Origin: Methanobacteriota archaeon
Lineage (GTDB): Archaea; Methanobacteriota; Methanobacteria; Methanobacteriales; Methanobacteriaceae
Direction: 5' to 3'
DNA length: 64,000 nt
Assembly: GCA_029556335.1 (NCBI GenBank)
Contig: JAKQFA010000046.1
Location: forward strand, 1 to 64,000
The notes beneath the pieces were generated by a model. It was not told where the DNA came from and made no database searches. It was given only the letters and a program-made list of their open reading frames with translations. Position 1 is the stretch's first letter. The number at the start of each line of letters is the position of its first letter. Made by a program: the position numbers and the translations under genes. Shown one piece after another: positions 42,426-53,462 of this stretch.

Positions 42426-43823
42426 ATGTTTGAGGATATACCCGTTGATGTAAGCCCCATGTATGAGGGTGAAAGAATAAGATCAGCCAACATGTTTGTG
42501 GAGCTGGCCGGTCCCAAGTCATGGGGCGCGGAACTGGTTCAAGTGGAAGAAACTGTAGAAGATGGCAAGGTGGAAGTCATAGGTCCGGAACTGCAGGATA
42601 TGGGGGAAGGGGACATCCATCCCCTGGGGATAAAGATCGAAATCCAGGGAGAAGCATTGGAGAAGGAACTGGAGGGTGTAATTGAGCGCAGAACCCACGA
42701 ACTTTGCAACTACATAAAAGGGTTCATGCATCTCAACCAGAGGGACCAGATCTGGTGCAGGGTTAGTAAAGAAGCTCTTGAAGCAGGGTTTAAACTGGAA
42801 GATCTTGCTAAAGCATTACTAATCTTATTTAAAGAGGAATACCCTATTATTGAATCAATAGCCATCACCATCATGACTGATGAAGACGAAGTCCAGAGAT
42901 TCGTGGAAAAAGCCCGACTCCAGTATGAACAAAGGGATGCCCGGGCTCGTGAACTCTCAGATGAAGATGTGGATGTTTTCTATGGTTGTGTCATGTGCCA
43001 GTCCTTTGCACCCACCCACGTGTGTGTGGTCACCCCGGATCGAACCGCCCTGTGTGGAGCCATCAACTGGTTCGACTGCCGTGCCGCGGCTAAAATGGAT
43101 CCAGATGGGCCTATATTTGAAATTGAAAAGGGTGAAGTTTTAGATGAAGTAAAAGGAGAATATTCCACGGTAAACGAGGTTGTATCCCAACGTTCACAGG
43201 GTACCTTCGACACAGTGTATCTGCACAGTGTATTCGGACACCCCCACACTTCCTGTGGATGTTTCGAAGCAGTGGCATTCTACATCCCGGAACTGGATGG
43301 TATTGGCATTGTGGACCGGGATTTCCGGGGAGAAACACCACTGGGAATACCATTTTCGGCCATGGCCGGGCAGTGTTCAGGTGGAAAACAGGTGGAAGGA
43401 TTCACTGGGCTTAGCCTGGAATACATGCGTTCACCTAAGTTTTTACAAGCCGACGGGGGATACGAACGGATAATATGGCTACCTAAAGAGATAAAAGAAT
43501 CTCTGTCCGAATACATCCCTGGGGATCTGAAGGATAAAATACCCACCGAAGAGGAATCTGCCAATATAAAAGATATGCGGGCTTTTTTGGAAGAAAAGGG
43601 GCATCCTATCCTGGATAGATTGGAAGGCACTCCAGGGGAAGTGGAAGAAGCCCCTGTCCAGGAGGAAGAGTCTGTTGAATATGCTGAAATGGACATGGAA
43701 GCAATGCCAGTAGCTCCAGTTGCCTACGCCCCGGAATTTACCATGCCTGCATCGGGTGGGGTGAAAATCATCTTTAAGAATGCAAAAATCTACGCCGAGA
43801 AGGTGATTATTAAAAAAAATTAA
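42426..43823 (+). CDS. cdhC: CODH/ACS complex beta subunit (acetyl-CoA synthase) CdhC
   Basis: A 465-residue protein that joins CO, a methyl group and CoA at the Ni-Ni-[4Fe-4S] A-cluster. The ligand region is clear: YGCVMCQSFAPTHVC near 187-200, then LCGAINWFDC, typical of ACS. The C-terminal about 60 residues are an acidic, Pro-rich linker and a short basic end (GVKIIFKNAKIYAEKV) found in the archaeal form, which lacks the N-terminal domain of bacterial ACS. ATG at 42426 follows GGAGGAAATTGG. Confidence 0.96.
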   Translation: MFEDIPVDVSPMYEGERIRSANMFVELAGPKSWGAELVQVEETVEDGKVEVIGPELQDMGEGDIHPLGIKIEIQGEALEKELEGVIERRTHELCNYIKGFMHLNQRDQIWCRVSKEALEAGFKLEDLAKALLILFKEEYPIIESIAITIMTDEDEVQRFVEKARLQYEQRDARARELSDEDVDVFYGCVMCQSFAPTHVCVVTPDRTALCGAINWFDCRAAAKMDPDGPIFEIEKGEVLDEVKGEYSTVNEVVSQRSQGTFDTVYLHSVFGHPHTSCGCFEAVAFYIPELDGIGIVDRDFRGETPLGIPFSAMAGQCSGGKQVEGFTGLSLEYMRSPKFLQADGGYERIIWLPKEIKESLSEYIPGDLKDKIPTEEESANIKDMRAFLEEKGHPILDRLEGTPGEVEEAPVQEEESVEYAEMDMEAMPVAPVAYAPEFTMPASGGVKIIFKNAKIYAEKVIIKKN

Positions 43824-43859
43824 ACATCTAAAAATGGTATTTCATCAAGGAGGATCAAT

Positions 43860-44615
43860 TTGATTATTGCAATCAGTGGCAAAGGTGGAGTTGGTAAGAC
43901 CCTGATCTCATCACTTCTTATTAAGGAGCTATCTGAAACTGGGAAGGATATTCTGGCCATAGATGCTGACCCGGATTCCAACCTTCCTGAAGCCCTGGGA
44001 GTTGATGTGGATCGTACCGTGGGAGATATCCGGGAAGAACTCAAAAATGACACAGCCCAGGGTAAAATTCCCACCGGGATGAACAAATGGGATATACTGG
44101 ACTACAAGATTATGGAGTCCATTGTTGAAACTCCGGAATATGATCTTCTGGTCATGGGGCGTCCTGAAGGGAGTGGCTGTTACTGTGCAGTTAACAACAT
44201 GCTCCGCAGGATTATTGAGAATCTCTCCGAAAACTATGACTTCATAATAATTGACACTGAAGCCGGACTGGAACATTTAAGCCGCAGAACCACCCAGAAT
44301 GTGGATGTAATGCTGGTTGTTACTGACAACTCCAGAAGGGGGATGTTAACTGCCCATCGAATTGGGGATCTGGCTGGTGAACTGGAAATCAAATTCCAGG
44401 ATCTGTACCTAGTCTTAAATAGGGTTCGGCCTGAAGTTGAAGAAGAGATTGTCAAGAAAGCCCAGGAAACTGGCCTTGAAATCCTGGGAATTGTACATGA
44501 AGATGATAAGGTCACGGAATATGATTTGGAGGGAAAACCTCTGGTGGAATTACCAGACGATTCTAAGACGTTGATGGCAGTATCCGGGATTTTGTCCCGA
44601 ATTTTAAGAGAATAG
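43860..44615 (+). CDS. cooC: CooC-type nickel-insertion ATPase
   Basis: A 251-residue MinD/CooC-family ATPase. Walker A is GKGGVGKTLISSLL near residue 7, with the deviant-lysine form of the family, and DADPDSNLPEALG follows. A later CYCAVNNMLR (near residue 102, GSGCYCAVNN) supplies the CxC motif that binds nickel or zinc in CooC. It matures the Ni cluster of CdhA and perhaps the A-cluster. TTG at 43860 is the start behind AAGGAGGATCAATT. It lies between cdhC and cdhD, in the usual archaeal order. Confidence 0.93.
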   Translation: MIIAISGKGGVGKTLISSLLIKELSETGKDILAIDADPDSNLPEALGVDVDRTVGDIREELKNDTAQGKIPTGMNKWDILDYKIMESIVETPEYDLLVMGRPEGSGCYCAVNNMLRRIIENLSENYDFIIIDTEAGLEHLSRRTTQNVDVMLVVTDNSRRGMLTAHRIGDLAGELEIKFQDLYLVLNRVRPEVEEEIVKKAQETGLEILGIVHEDDKVTEYDLEGKPLVELPDDSKTLMAVSGILSRILRE

Positions 44616-44626
44616 GGTGTGGGTAT

Positions 44627-45787
<1,161 letters not shown>

Positions 45788-45793
45788 GAGGTT

Positions 45794-47176
45794 ATGAGTA
45801 TGCAACTTACAGCCATGGATATTTACAAATTACTCCCCAAGACCAATTGTGAAGATTGTGGAGAGGCCTCCTGCATGGCCTTCGCCACTAAACTATCCGA
45901 AAAAGAGACACAACTGGATCTGTGCACTGAACTGGAGTCAGAGGCATTCACAGAACTGGAAGCCATGCTTGCACCCGCAGTAAGGGAGATCACCATTGGT
46001 ACAGGTGACAAGACGGTAACCATAGGTGGAGACGAGGTTCTGTACCGTTATGAGTTAACCTACTACAATCCCACTGCCCTGGTAATTGACATCGCCGATA
46101 ACCTGTCTTCTGATGAATTCCAGGAAAGGGTTAAAACCATCCAGGGCACCGAGTTTGAGAGGATCGGTGAAATACTCAAACTTGATGCCATAGCACTCCG
46201 GAATGCCTCTGGAGACCCGGCGAAATTCGCCGAAGCAGCAACCAAACTCAAAGATACCAGGTTCCCCCTGGTTCTATGTTCATTCGACCCGGAGGCTATG
46301 AGAGCGGCCCTGGAAAAAGTTGGGGATGAAAAACCCCTTATCTACGCAGTTAACGAGTCTAACCTGGAAGAAATGGCGGCATTAGCCCTGGAGTACCATT
46401 GTCCCCTGACCATCTTCAGCCCTAACGACCTGGAGAAGATGAAGAACATCAGTCGGGCTCTGAGGAGTAAGGGAATAGAGGATATAGTCCTGGATCCAGG
46501 AACCTTTGTGGAAGCTGGTGTAGGGGATAGTCTGGATGATTTTGTTATGATCCGGAGGTTGGCAGTGGAAGAAAGGGATGAGGACTTCCGATTCCCCATA
46601 CTGGGCATACCCGCCCTCACCTGGTTGTACGAAAAGGATGAAGTCCAGGGAGGTATTAGGGAGGCTACCATTGCTGCTACCTTAATGAACAAGTATGCAG
46701 ATGTTCTGATATTCCATGGAACCAGTATATGGGAACTAATTCCAGTCCTGACTCTAAGACAGGGTATCTACACTGACCCCAGAAAGCCCCAGGCAGTGGA
46801 TGCCGGACTTTATGAGTTTGGGGATGTGGATCAGGATTCACCAGTCCTGATGACCACCAACTTCGCCCTCACCTTCTACACCGTGGAAGGGGATATCAAG
46901 GGCAAAGCCAATACCTATCTGTTGGTGCTGGATACTGAGGGACGTGCGGTGGATGTTTCCCTGGCTGGTGGTCAGCTTAATGCCGAGGCAGTGGCTGATC
47001 TCATTAAAGAAACTGGTGTGGAAGAAAAGGTAAAAACACGAACTCTGATTATCCCTGGACTGGCTGCTCCGGTCAGTGGTGAAATTGAGGATGAAAGTGG
47101 ATGGGAAGTTCTGGTGGGCCCCAGAGACTCTTCAGCTGTACCTGGCTTCCTATCCGACCTGAAAGAAAAATCTTAA
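45794..47176 (+). CDS. cdhE: CODH/ACS complex gamma subunit CdhE (corrinoid protein large subunit)
   Basis: A 460-residue corrinoid-binding subunit. The N-terminal [4Fe-4S] module has the expected cysteines (KTNCEDCGEASCMAF, then LDLC, about residues 15-40), followed by a TIM barrel and a C-terminal B12-binding Rossmann domain (from about 340). It accepts the methyl group on cobalt. The second ATG at 45800 is better spaced from ATAGGAGG than the first, so the true start may be two codons later. It is 6 bases behind cdhD. Confidence 0.95.
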   Translation: MSMQLTAMDIYKLLPKTNCEDCGEASCMAFATKLSEKETQLDLCTELESEAFTELEAMLAPAVREITIGTGDKTVTIGGDEVLYRYELTYYNPTALVIDIADNLSSDEFQERVKTIQGTEFERIGEILKLDAIALRNASGDPAKFAEAATKLKDTRFPLVLCSFDPEAMRAALEKVGDEKPLIYAVNESNLEEMAALALEYHCPLTIFSPNDLEKMKNISRALRSKGIEDIVLDPGTFVEAGVGDSLDDFVMIRRLAVEERDEDFRFPILGIPALTWLYEKDEVQGGIREATIAATLMNKYADVLIFHGTSIWELIPVLTLRQGIYTDPRKPQAVDAGLYEFGDVDQDSPVLMTTNFALTFYTVEGDIKGKANTYLLVLDTEGRAVDVSLAGGQLNAEAVADLIKETGVEEKVKTRTLIIPGLAAPVSGEIEDESGWEVLVGPRDSSAVPGFLSDLKEKS

Positions 47177-47199
47177 TTGGATATAGGGAAGTGATTAAC

Positions 47200-47670
47200 A
47201 TGAAAACCTTGATGGTGGTGGATCCCAGGCGCTGCAGTGAATGTCAAGACTGTATAAACGCCTGCCAGAAGGAACACGGAGTGGCTCGTGTAAAAAAAAG
47301 CAGCACAGTGCCCATTTTCTGTATGCACTGCCACCCAGATAAAGCACCATGTGCCAGGATATGCCCAACCGGAGCCATTAAAGAGGATGAAGGCACACTG
47401 ATGGTGGATGAGGATGCATGTATACTCTGCCGCCTGTGCATGATAGCCTGTCCAGTGGGGATGATGATCATCGATGAAGACCACAAATCTGTGCAGAAGT
47501 GCACCCTGTGCCTTGATGCCGAGGGCGTTATACCGGCCTGTGTAGATGCCTGTAAAGACAACGTTCTGAAGATCTTCTCGGTGGAGGATCTGGAGGAGCT
47601 TAAGAAGGATCTTTCCTTTACTGAAGTCTTGAACGAAGCAATGAAGGTCTACCAGGACAAGGTAGGATGA
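47200..47670 (+). CDS. Ferredoxin-like 4Fe-4S protein at the end of the CODH/ACS operon
   Basis: A 156-residue protein with 4 iron-sulfur cluster motifs: CSECQDCINACQ, CMHCHPDKAPCARICP, CILCRLCMIACP and CTLCLDAEGVIPACVDAC, in the order of CooF/HycB-type electron carriers. It likely passes electrons between CdhA and other redox partners. ATG at 47200 follows AAGTGATTAAC; the upstream frame overlaps cdhE and is rejected. A T-run ends the operon at 47708-47717. Confidence 0.92.
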   Translation: MKTLMVVDPRRCSECQDCINACQKEHGVARVKKSSTVPIFCMHCHPDKAPCARICPTGAIKEDEGTLMVDEDACILCRLCMIACPVGMMIIDEDHKSVQKCTLCLDAEGVIPACVDACKDNVLKIFSVEDLEELKKDLSFTEVLNEAMKVYQDKVG

Positions 47671-47707
47671 TGAGGGCACGGCCAAAGGGATGATCTGGGC
47701 TCCTCTC

Positions 47708-47717
47708 TTTTTTTTTT
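47708..47717 (+). terminator. Oligo-T terminator of the CODH/ACS operon
   Basis: Ten consecutive T about 38 bases after the ferredoxin stop, in the gap to the convergent HEAT-repeat gene. Confidence 0.6.
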
Positions 47718-47780
47718 AAATAAACAGTTGATAATTTAAATAAATCAAAAAAGGAATAAAAACAAGGAATTATGGGATGA

Positions 47781-49136
47781 TTAATAGATGTAGAATGTAT
47801 CTAGCATGATCTGAATTCCTTCTTCAGCATGTTTCAGTACTTCAGGATCCCCTGCAAACCAGAGGTAGTACAGGAGACCTAACTTTTTATAGGAAACAGC
47901 CAGTATATCAGTGGGAACCACCTCGTTGTTCTCGGCCACCACTTGGTAAACTTCCATGCCATCCCGGTTGAACATGTCCTCAGAGATGATGGTACTGTTC
48001 TGGATGGACAGCACATTCCTCAACATCTCGGCAAATTCATCAGAGCTTATATCTTCTACATCTGCTTGTCTGTTAAGGGATAGGTTAATGGCGCTGTTGG
48101 CATAGTAACCCTTAACAATTTTTTTGGGATCAGGGGTGTCCATTAGATCCCATTCCCCGGGATAGTTAAAGGAAACTTCGCCATTGTCGTAGGTGAGTAT
48201 ACTTCTTTCCTTTGCAGTTTTTCTAATTTTATTTATGGCCTCTTCTGCCTTGTCCTGGACGTATTTATATTCATCTTCGTGGAAAGTCTTCAGGAGGATG
48301 TCTAAAGCTACTTTGTCACCTATATTTCCTAGTGCTTCTGCAGCTTTTCCTCTAACGTGTCTATGTTTCTCTAATGACTTCCCATGTGATAAAGAATCAA
48401 TTAAAACCGGAACTGCTCTTTCGTCCCCTATTTTCCCCAGAATTTCAGCTGCTCTTCCCCGTACACGCCAGCTTCCAGTTTTGAAGACGTTTATAACAAG
48501 AGGAACCGATATTTCCCCCATCTTCACCAGGGATGATGCTGCCTTCCATCTCACATCCGCATCATCATCGTCCAGGGCCTCTAAAAGGATGGGGATGGCC
48601 CGTTCATCCTTCATCTTACCCAGAGCCACTGCGGCATATTTACGCACGTGCCAGTCCCGGTCATTAAGGGCCTTAATTATGGATGGAACCGCCTCTTCAT
48701 CTCCGATCATACCCAGGGAATTGGCGGCGTGTCTCCGCACAGTCCAATCATTATCTTTCAGGGCTTTAATCAGGGCTTCAGTGGCCTGGATGTTCCCAAT
48801 TTCTCCCAAAGCCCAGGCAGCTTTCCAGCGTACTTCTTCGTCAGGATCTTCTTCTAAAGCCTGGATTAGGGCGTCAATGGCGGATTCATCCCCTATAATT
48901 CCTAGTGCCTCAGCTGAATTCTCTCTAACTCCAGTTAAGATGGTGTAATTTTTATGCCAGTTTTTGTAAAGCAAAGCATTAATCAGGTGCTCCACAGCCC
49001 TCTTATCACCCACCTTTTTAAGACCAAAGGTGGCTTCTTTTCGGGTGATGTAATCATCATCATATAAAGCCCGGATTAGTCCTTCCACGTCCCCATTCTC
49101 TATTAGTTCATCAATATCTGGTTCTAATGAGTTCAT
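47781..49136 (-). CDS. HEAT-repeat protein with C-terminal PsbP-like domain
   Basis: A 451-residue protein. Residues about 20-310 consist of eight or nine HEAT (PBS-lyase-type) repeats of about 31 residues, each with the pattern WKAAWALGEIG, RRHAANSLGMIG, RKYAAVALGKM and so on. Such solenoids hold other proteins. Residues about 325-451 (VSFNYPGEWDLMD and onward) resemble the PsbP-like domain of the lipoprotein at 17070-17606. There is no signal peptide, so it should be cytosolic. Function unknown. Confidence 0.85.
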   Translation of the reverse strand: MNSLEPDIDELIENGDVEGLIRALYDDDYITRKEATFGLKKVGDKRAVEHLINALLYKNWHKNYTILTGVRENSAEALGIIGDESAIDALIQALEEDPDEEVRWKAAWALGEIGNIQATEALIKALKDNDWTVRRHAANSLGMIGDEEAVPSIIKALNDRDWHVRKYAAVALGKMKDERAIPILLEALDDDDADVRWKAASSLVKMGEISVPLVINVFKTGSWRVRGRAAEILGKIGDERAVPVLIDSLSHGKSLEKHRHVRGKAAEALGNIGDKVALDILLKTFHEDEYKYVQDKAEEAINKIRKTAKERSILTYDNGEVSFNYPGEWDLMDTPDPKKIVKGYYANSAINLSLNRQADVEDISSDEFAEMLRNVLSIQNSTIISEDMFNRDGMEVYQVVAENNEVVPTDILAVSYKKLGLLYYLWFAGDPEVLKHAEEGIQIMLDTFYIY

Positions 49137-49190
49137 GATTGATCTGCCCCCCTTCTATATTATCTCCTCTTATATTTACATTTTTAATTC

Positions 49191-50335
<1,145 letters not shown>

Positions 50336-50339
<4 letters not shown>

Positions 50340-50518
50340 TCCGGAGCCTCCTTTTTAATGGCGCCCAGGGGACATACTTGAAGACAATATCCGCAGTTTT
50401 CGCAGCCTTCATTGATCACCAGAATGTTATCGCTAAGTTTCAAACATTTTTGAGGGCAAACCGCTATGCAGACTCCGCAATATCCACAACAATCAGGAAG
50501 TCTTTCTATTTTAGGCAC
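50336..50518 (-). CDS. Ferredoxin paired with the geranylgeranyl reductase
   Basis: A 60-residue two-cluster ferredoxin: CCGYCGVCIAVCPQKC and CENCGYCLQVCPLG. Its stop overlaps the reductase start by four bases, so the pair is translated together and the ferredoxin is the likely electron donor. The gap 50519-50806 upstream (288 bases) holds a TATA-like TTTATATAAG on the minus strand near 50571-50582 and nothing else recognised. Confidence 0.9.
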
Positions 50519-50805
50519 CCCACAATTACACTATGAGAAATATATTCATTGATAGGTATGGCTATGATTCTTATATAAATTACTAATTAGTTCAACTCCT
50601 CTTTGTTGTATCATAGGGATTACTAAGCATATAATATTCTATAAACTCCACAGAACATTTTTTAACACTTTTAAAGATTAATTTAAATTTTTAATACCAT
50701 AAAATCCATGAATTAATGGTGGATGCTGTTTAATTAAGTGGAAATCTGTTCCCGCTCCAACCTAACCGTTAAGTTAATATATGATATTGCACCAAGTTCG
50801 TTGTA

Positions 50806-50891
<86 letters not shown>

Positions 50892-50910
50892 GTAGTTAGT
50901 TTTAATTACT

Positions 50911-50983
50911 GCCCTAGTGGCTCAGTCGGTAGAGCGATACCTTGGTAAGGTATAGGTCGGGGGTTCGATTCCCCCCTAGGGCT
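50911..50983 (+). tRNA. tRNA-Thr (anticodon GGU)
   Basis: 73 bases with acceptor stem GCCCTAG/CTAGGGC and discriminator T. The anticodon stem ATACC/GGTAT encloses TTGGTAA, giving GGT. T-arm is GGGGGTTCGATTCCCCC. It follows tRNA-Leu by 21 bases and probably shares its transcript. CCA is not encoded. Confidence 0.96.
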
Positions 50984-51387
50984 TTCAAATGTATATTTAA
51001 CCTTAAAGTTACAATTCCACCTTATATATTGTTTGTGAAAGCCTTTTATTTTACTGAAAGTTATTTTACTCTGGGGATTGTTAATTGGCCCCCATAATTG
51101 TGCTTTCTAAAGGGGGGGTGAAAATGATACTCCATATCCATCCAGAGTTCATGATCGGGCAATGGTGACTCATACTTTTTGAGGAGTAAGAAGTCATTAG
51201 CAAGATCCTTAGAATAGACAATAATGGAGTTAAAGATCCGAAAATTATAGGAACCAATTCATAAACGATGGTCATCCTTAACTGGCATGGCCTCCACCTT
51301 TAGGTTAAGGGATAATTTACTAACTCCTAATTACTAGAAATAAAGTATAGAATGTAAAATGATGTTCACAAAAAAAGAAGTGTTAAA
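50984..51387. other. Gap after the tRNAs with a possible decayed gene
   Basis: About 400 bases. ATG at 51124 follows a strong AAGGGGGGGTGAAA but stops after 14 residues (MILHIHPEFMIGQW, TGA at 51166-51168). Another frame just downstream reads EVISKILRIDNNGVKDPK-IIGTNS up to the TAA near 51256, so a broken gene is possible. The minus-strand frame at 51081-51275 is not convincing. The right part should hold the promoter of the next gene. Confidence 0.3.
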
Positions 51388-51993
51388 ATGTCTAAAGCTT
51401 TGGATATAGTGATGGCTGGAGTTATATCCGGAATTGTGGCTTTCACCACCTCACAGTTGGGGGTTACTGGCACCATCATAGGCGCTGTCCTAGGATCTAT
51501 GCTGTTCCAGGTAATGTCACACATTTTCAGGGAACCACTGGATGGAGTTAAAACCCAGCGGGTGGAACGCAGCATCTTTTACATCTTTCCTCTGGTGGTA
51601 ATTCTGATAATTGAAATTGTGTACCTCTTCTACATTTTTTCACTTTCACCGGGAGATTTATTCTTCGCACTGGAAAGGGCCACGGATTGGAATCTGTTCC
51701 GTACCATAGGACTAGCCCTCCTGGTAATGGGATTATTTCCCTTTGTTGAAGGTGGACTGGGTTATGAAAAAAGCATATCACGAAGGTATGGATACGTAGT
51801 CTTGGCCGTGGGGGTGGTGAAACTATTAGGCGGATTTGCTGACTTTAATTCAGCCATTGTAGATTTGTATTCCCCTATATTTTATCAACTCAACGAAATA
51901 ATTTCTATAATGGTAATCTTAGCGCTCTTGTACGTGATAATCGCCATCACCCGGGAATCAGTCACTTTTATCTATGAGAAGGAACAAAATTAA
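51388..51993 (+). CDS. Membrane protein upstream of the HTH-PhoU gene
   Basis: A 201-residue protein with about five hydrophobic segments: a glycine-rich N-terminal one (VMAGVISGIVAFTTSQLGV), then IFPLVVILIIEIVYLFYIF, a central pair and EIISIMVILALLYVIIAIT. No family is recognised. Its end overlaps the start of the HTH-PhoU gene by 20 bases, which suggests a shared function, perhaps in phosphate sensing or transport. That is inference from position. Confidence 0.65.
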   Translation: MSKALDIVMAGVISGIVAFTTSQLGVTGTIIGAVLGSMLFQVMSHIFREPLDGVKTQRVERSIFYIFPLVVILIIEIVYLFYIFSLSPGDLFFALERATDWNLFRTIGLALLVMGLFPFVEGGLGYEKSISRRYGYVVLAVGVVKLLGGFADFNSAIVDLYSPIFYQLNEIISIMVILALLYVIIAITRESVTFIYEKEQN

Positions 51994-52960
51994 AAAGGAT
52001 CACCCTCTAGTTAACCAGGAAAAATGGAATTATACTGATATAATGACCAAGAGAGCGAAAAACAGCACCCTTAAGGCTATTCTGGATGTAATATTATATG
52101 AAAGTCCTTCCACCCAGGATGAGATTGCAGAAAACCTGGGATTGACACGTAGATATGTGACCAAACTCCTCCAACCCCTGGTAAAAAAAGGAGTAGTTCG
52201 AAGAGCATATATATTAGATTTCAAGAAATTTGACGAGTTTTCTGAGATATTTCATGAAGAAGCAACTTCCCGTGAACATGCCGGGTCCTACCTGATCAAG
52301 GAAATGCTCAGTGACATGGCCCAACATGTTTGTCAGCAGCTAGAAATGTCTTTTGAGGCATTCCTTAACCATGATACTGCACTGGCTGAAGAAGCCCTGA
52401 AATTAGATTATATCACTAATAATATGTTGGAAAAGGTTCGTTCTTCAGTGGAAACTGCGGTATCCATGAATCCTTATTCTGAATTCAGTAAAACCATGAT
52501 ATTTGGAGAAATTGCCTTTGATCTGGAGCGTATTGGTGATCATTCCTGTCATATAGCTAATTTTGCTTTAAATGAGTCTTATGAAATTGATGCAGAAATG
52601 ATGGGTATAGTTAAATCCATGTACGATACTGCCTGTAGAATGATGACTCATTCCATGAATGCATTCACCAACGAAAAACTGGAACTCAAAGACAAGGTCA
52701 TGGACTATGAGGAAGAGTTGCACAATCTTCAAGGTGAAGCCATGGGGAGAATAGCCCATCAAATGGCTGAAGATGATCTGATGGACCAGGAAAGATCCAC
52801 CTATTACATATATCTCTCCCGGGTGGTCAAGGCCTTTGAAAGGATCGGTGATATCTCCATCGAGATCATGGACACTGCTGGAGAGTTCTACCGGAACATC
52901 CCCCGAACCACCACTCCGGAAAGGTTTCAGAATAGGTATAAAAAGTCTTCAAAATTTTAA
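51974..52960 (+). CDS. PhoU-domain protein with N-terminal helix-turn-helix
   Basis: A 328-residue protein. Residues about 30-80 are a helix-turn-helix (TQDEIAENLGLTRRYVTKLL), then two PhoU three-helix repeats with metal-binding ExRIGD motifs at LERIGDHSCHIAN and FERIGDISIEI. In bacteria PhoU links PstB activity to phosphate-regulon control. The fusion to a DNA-binding domain suggests a direct regulator of the pst genes downstream. The ATG at 51974 overlaps the preceding gene; an ATG at 52043 is an alternative start. Confidence 0.88.
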   Translation: MRRNKIKKDHPLVNQEKWNYTDIMTKRAKNSTLKAILDVILYESPSTQDEIAENLGLTRRYVTKLLQPLVKKGVVRRAYILDFKKFDEFSEIFHEEATSREHAGSYLIKEMLSDMAQHVCQQLEMSFEAFLNHDTALAEEALKLDYITNNMLEKVRSSVETAVSMNPYSEFSKTMIFGEIAFDLERIGDHSCHIANFALNESYEIDAEMMGIVKSMYDTACRMMTHSMNAFTNEKLELKDKVMDYEEELHNLQGEAMGRIAHQMAEDDLMDQERSTYYIYLSRVVKAFERIGDISIEIMDTAGEFYRNIPRTTTPERFQNRYKKSSKF

Positions 52961-53284
52961 TGGATGGATAGAGGATACTAAATCTCCCTATTCAATGGAT
53001 TGAAAGTGTATATAAGCATAATTTAGAAAAATGCGTTTTTTTTGGTGTTCTAGATCATACCATCCATTTTCACAAGAGGTAAAGTGATTAGAATGAAGAC
53101 TCCCCACCCCCTACTTTATTTCACAAATAGTGATATATTAAACACAATCAGTAACCCTTAAATAGAATGTCTGGTTACTCTGGAATTGAAGGTGATTTGG
53201 ACCACAGTATACAATGAGGATCATTGTTCATTCAAGGATTAACTCTCCCCCAGGAGTAAAGACAAAAAAAAATTTAAAAGTGTA
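52961..53284. other. Gap between the HTH-PhoU gene and pstS, left part
   Basis: Part of a 502-base gap. ATG at 53093 after AAGAGGTAAAGTGATTAGA opens a 22-residue frame (MKTPHPLLYFTNSDILNTI-SNP) ending at 53161. It could be a leader peptide or chance. A TATA-like GTATATAAG lies at 53009-53017. No larger gene is present. Confidence 0.3.
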
Positions 53285-53319
53285 AATAGGGTGGAATCTA
53301 TCCACTAACCCTATTTTTT
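53285..53319 (+). terminator. Hairpin terminator upstream of the pst operon
   Basis: AATAGGGT (53285-53292) pairs with ACCCTATT (53308-53315) with inner GGA/TCC, and a T-run follows to 53319. It lies over 300 bases after the HTH-PhoU stop, so it may end a short transcript that starts in the gap. Confidence 0.6.
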
Positions 53320-53395
53320 CTCATCCTATATTTTTTGGTCTTGATTAATCTTCAGTAGTGAAATAAGTTTCTTAAAAACTTCAGGAGTCTAATCA

Positions 53396-53415
53396 CAGTA
53401 TAATTATAAATACTG
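53396..53415 (+). promoter_or_regulatory. pstS promoter with dyad over the TATA box
   Basis: CAGTAT (53396-53401) and ATACTG (53410-53415) form a perfect inverted repeat around AATTATAA, the likely TATA box. A regulator bound here would block or position transcription start. The HTH-PhoU protein encoded upstream is a natural candidate, by inference. Confidence 0.5.
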
Positions 53416-53462
53416 CTAATGGAAATTATTCTCTAATCAGTATTTTTTATGGTGATTTCGCA

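Noticed and set aside
47101..47670. 189-residue ferredoxin starting inside cdhE
   Set aside because: The ATG at 47200 with GTGATTAAC fits the family start; the longer version overlaps cdhE.
48193..48948. 251-residue plus-strand frame
   Set aside because: Antisense mirror of the HEAT repeats; the Ser/Arg/Ala pattern reflects the repeat codons.
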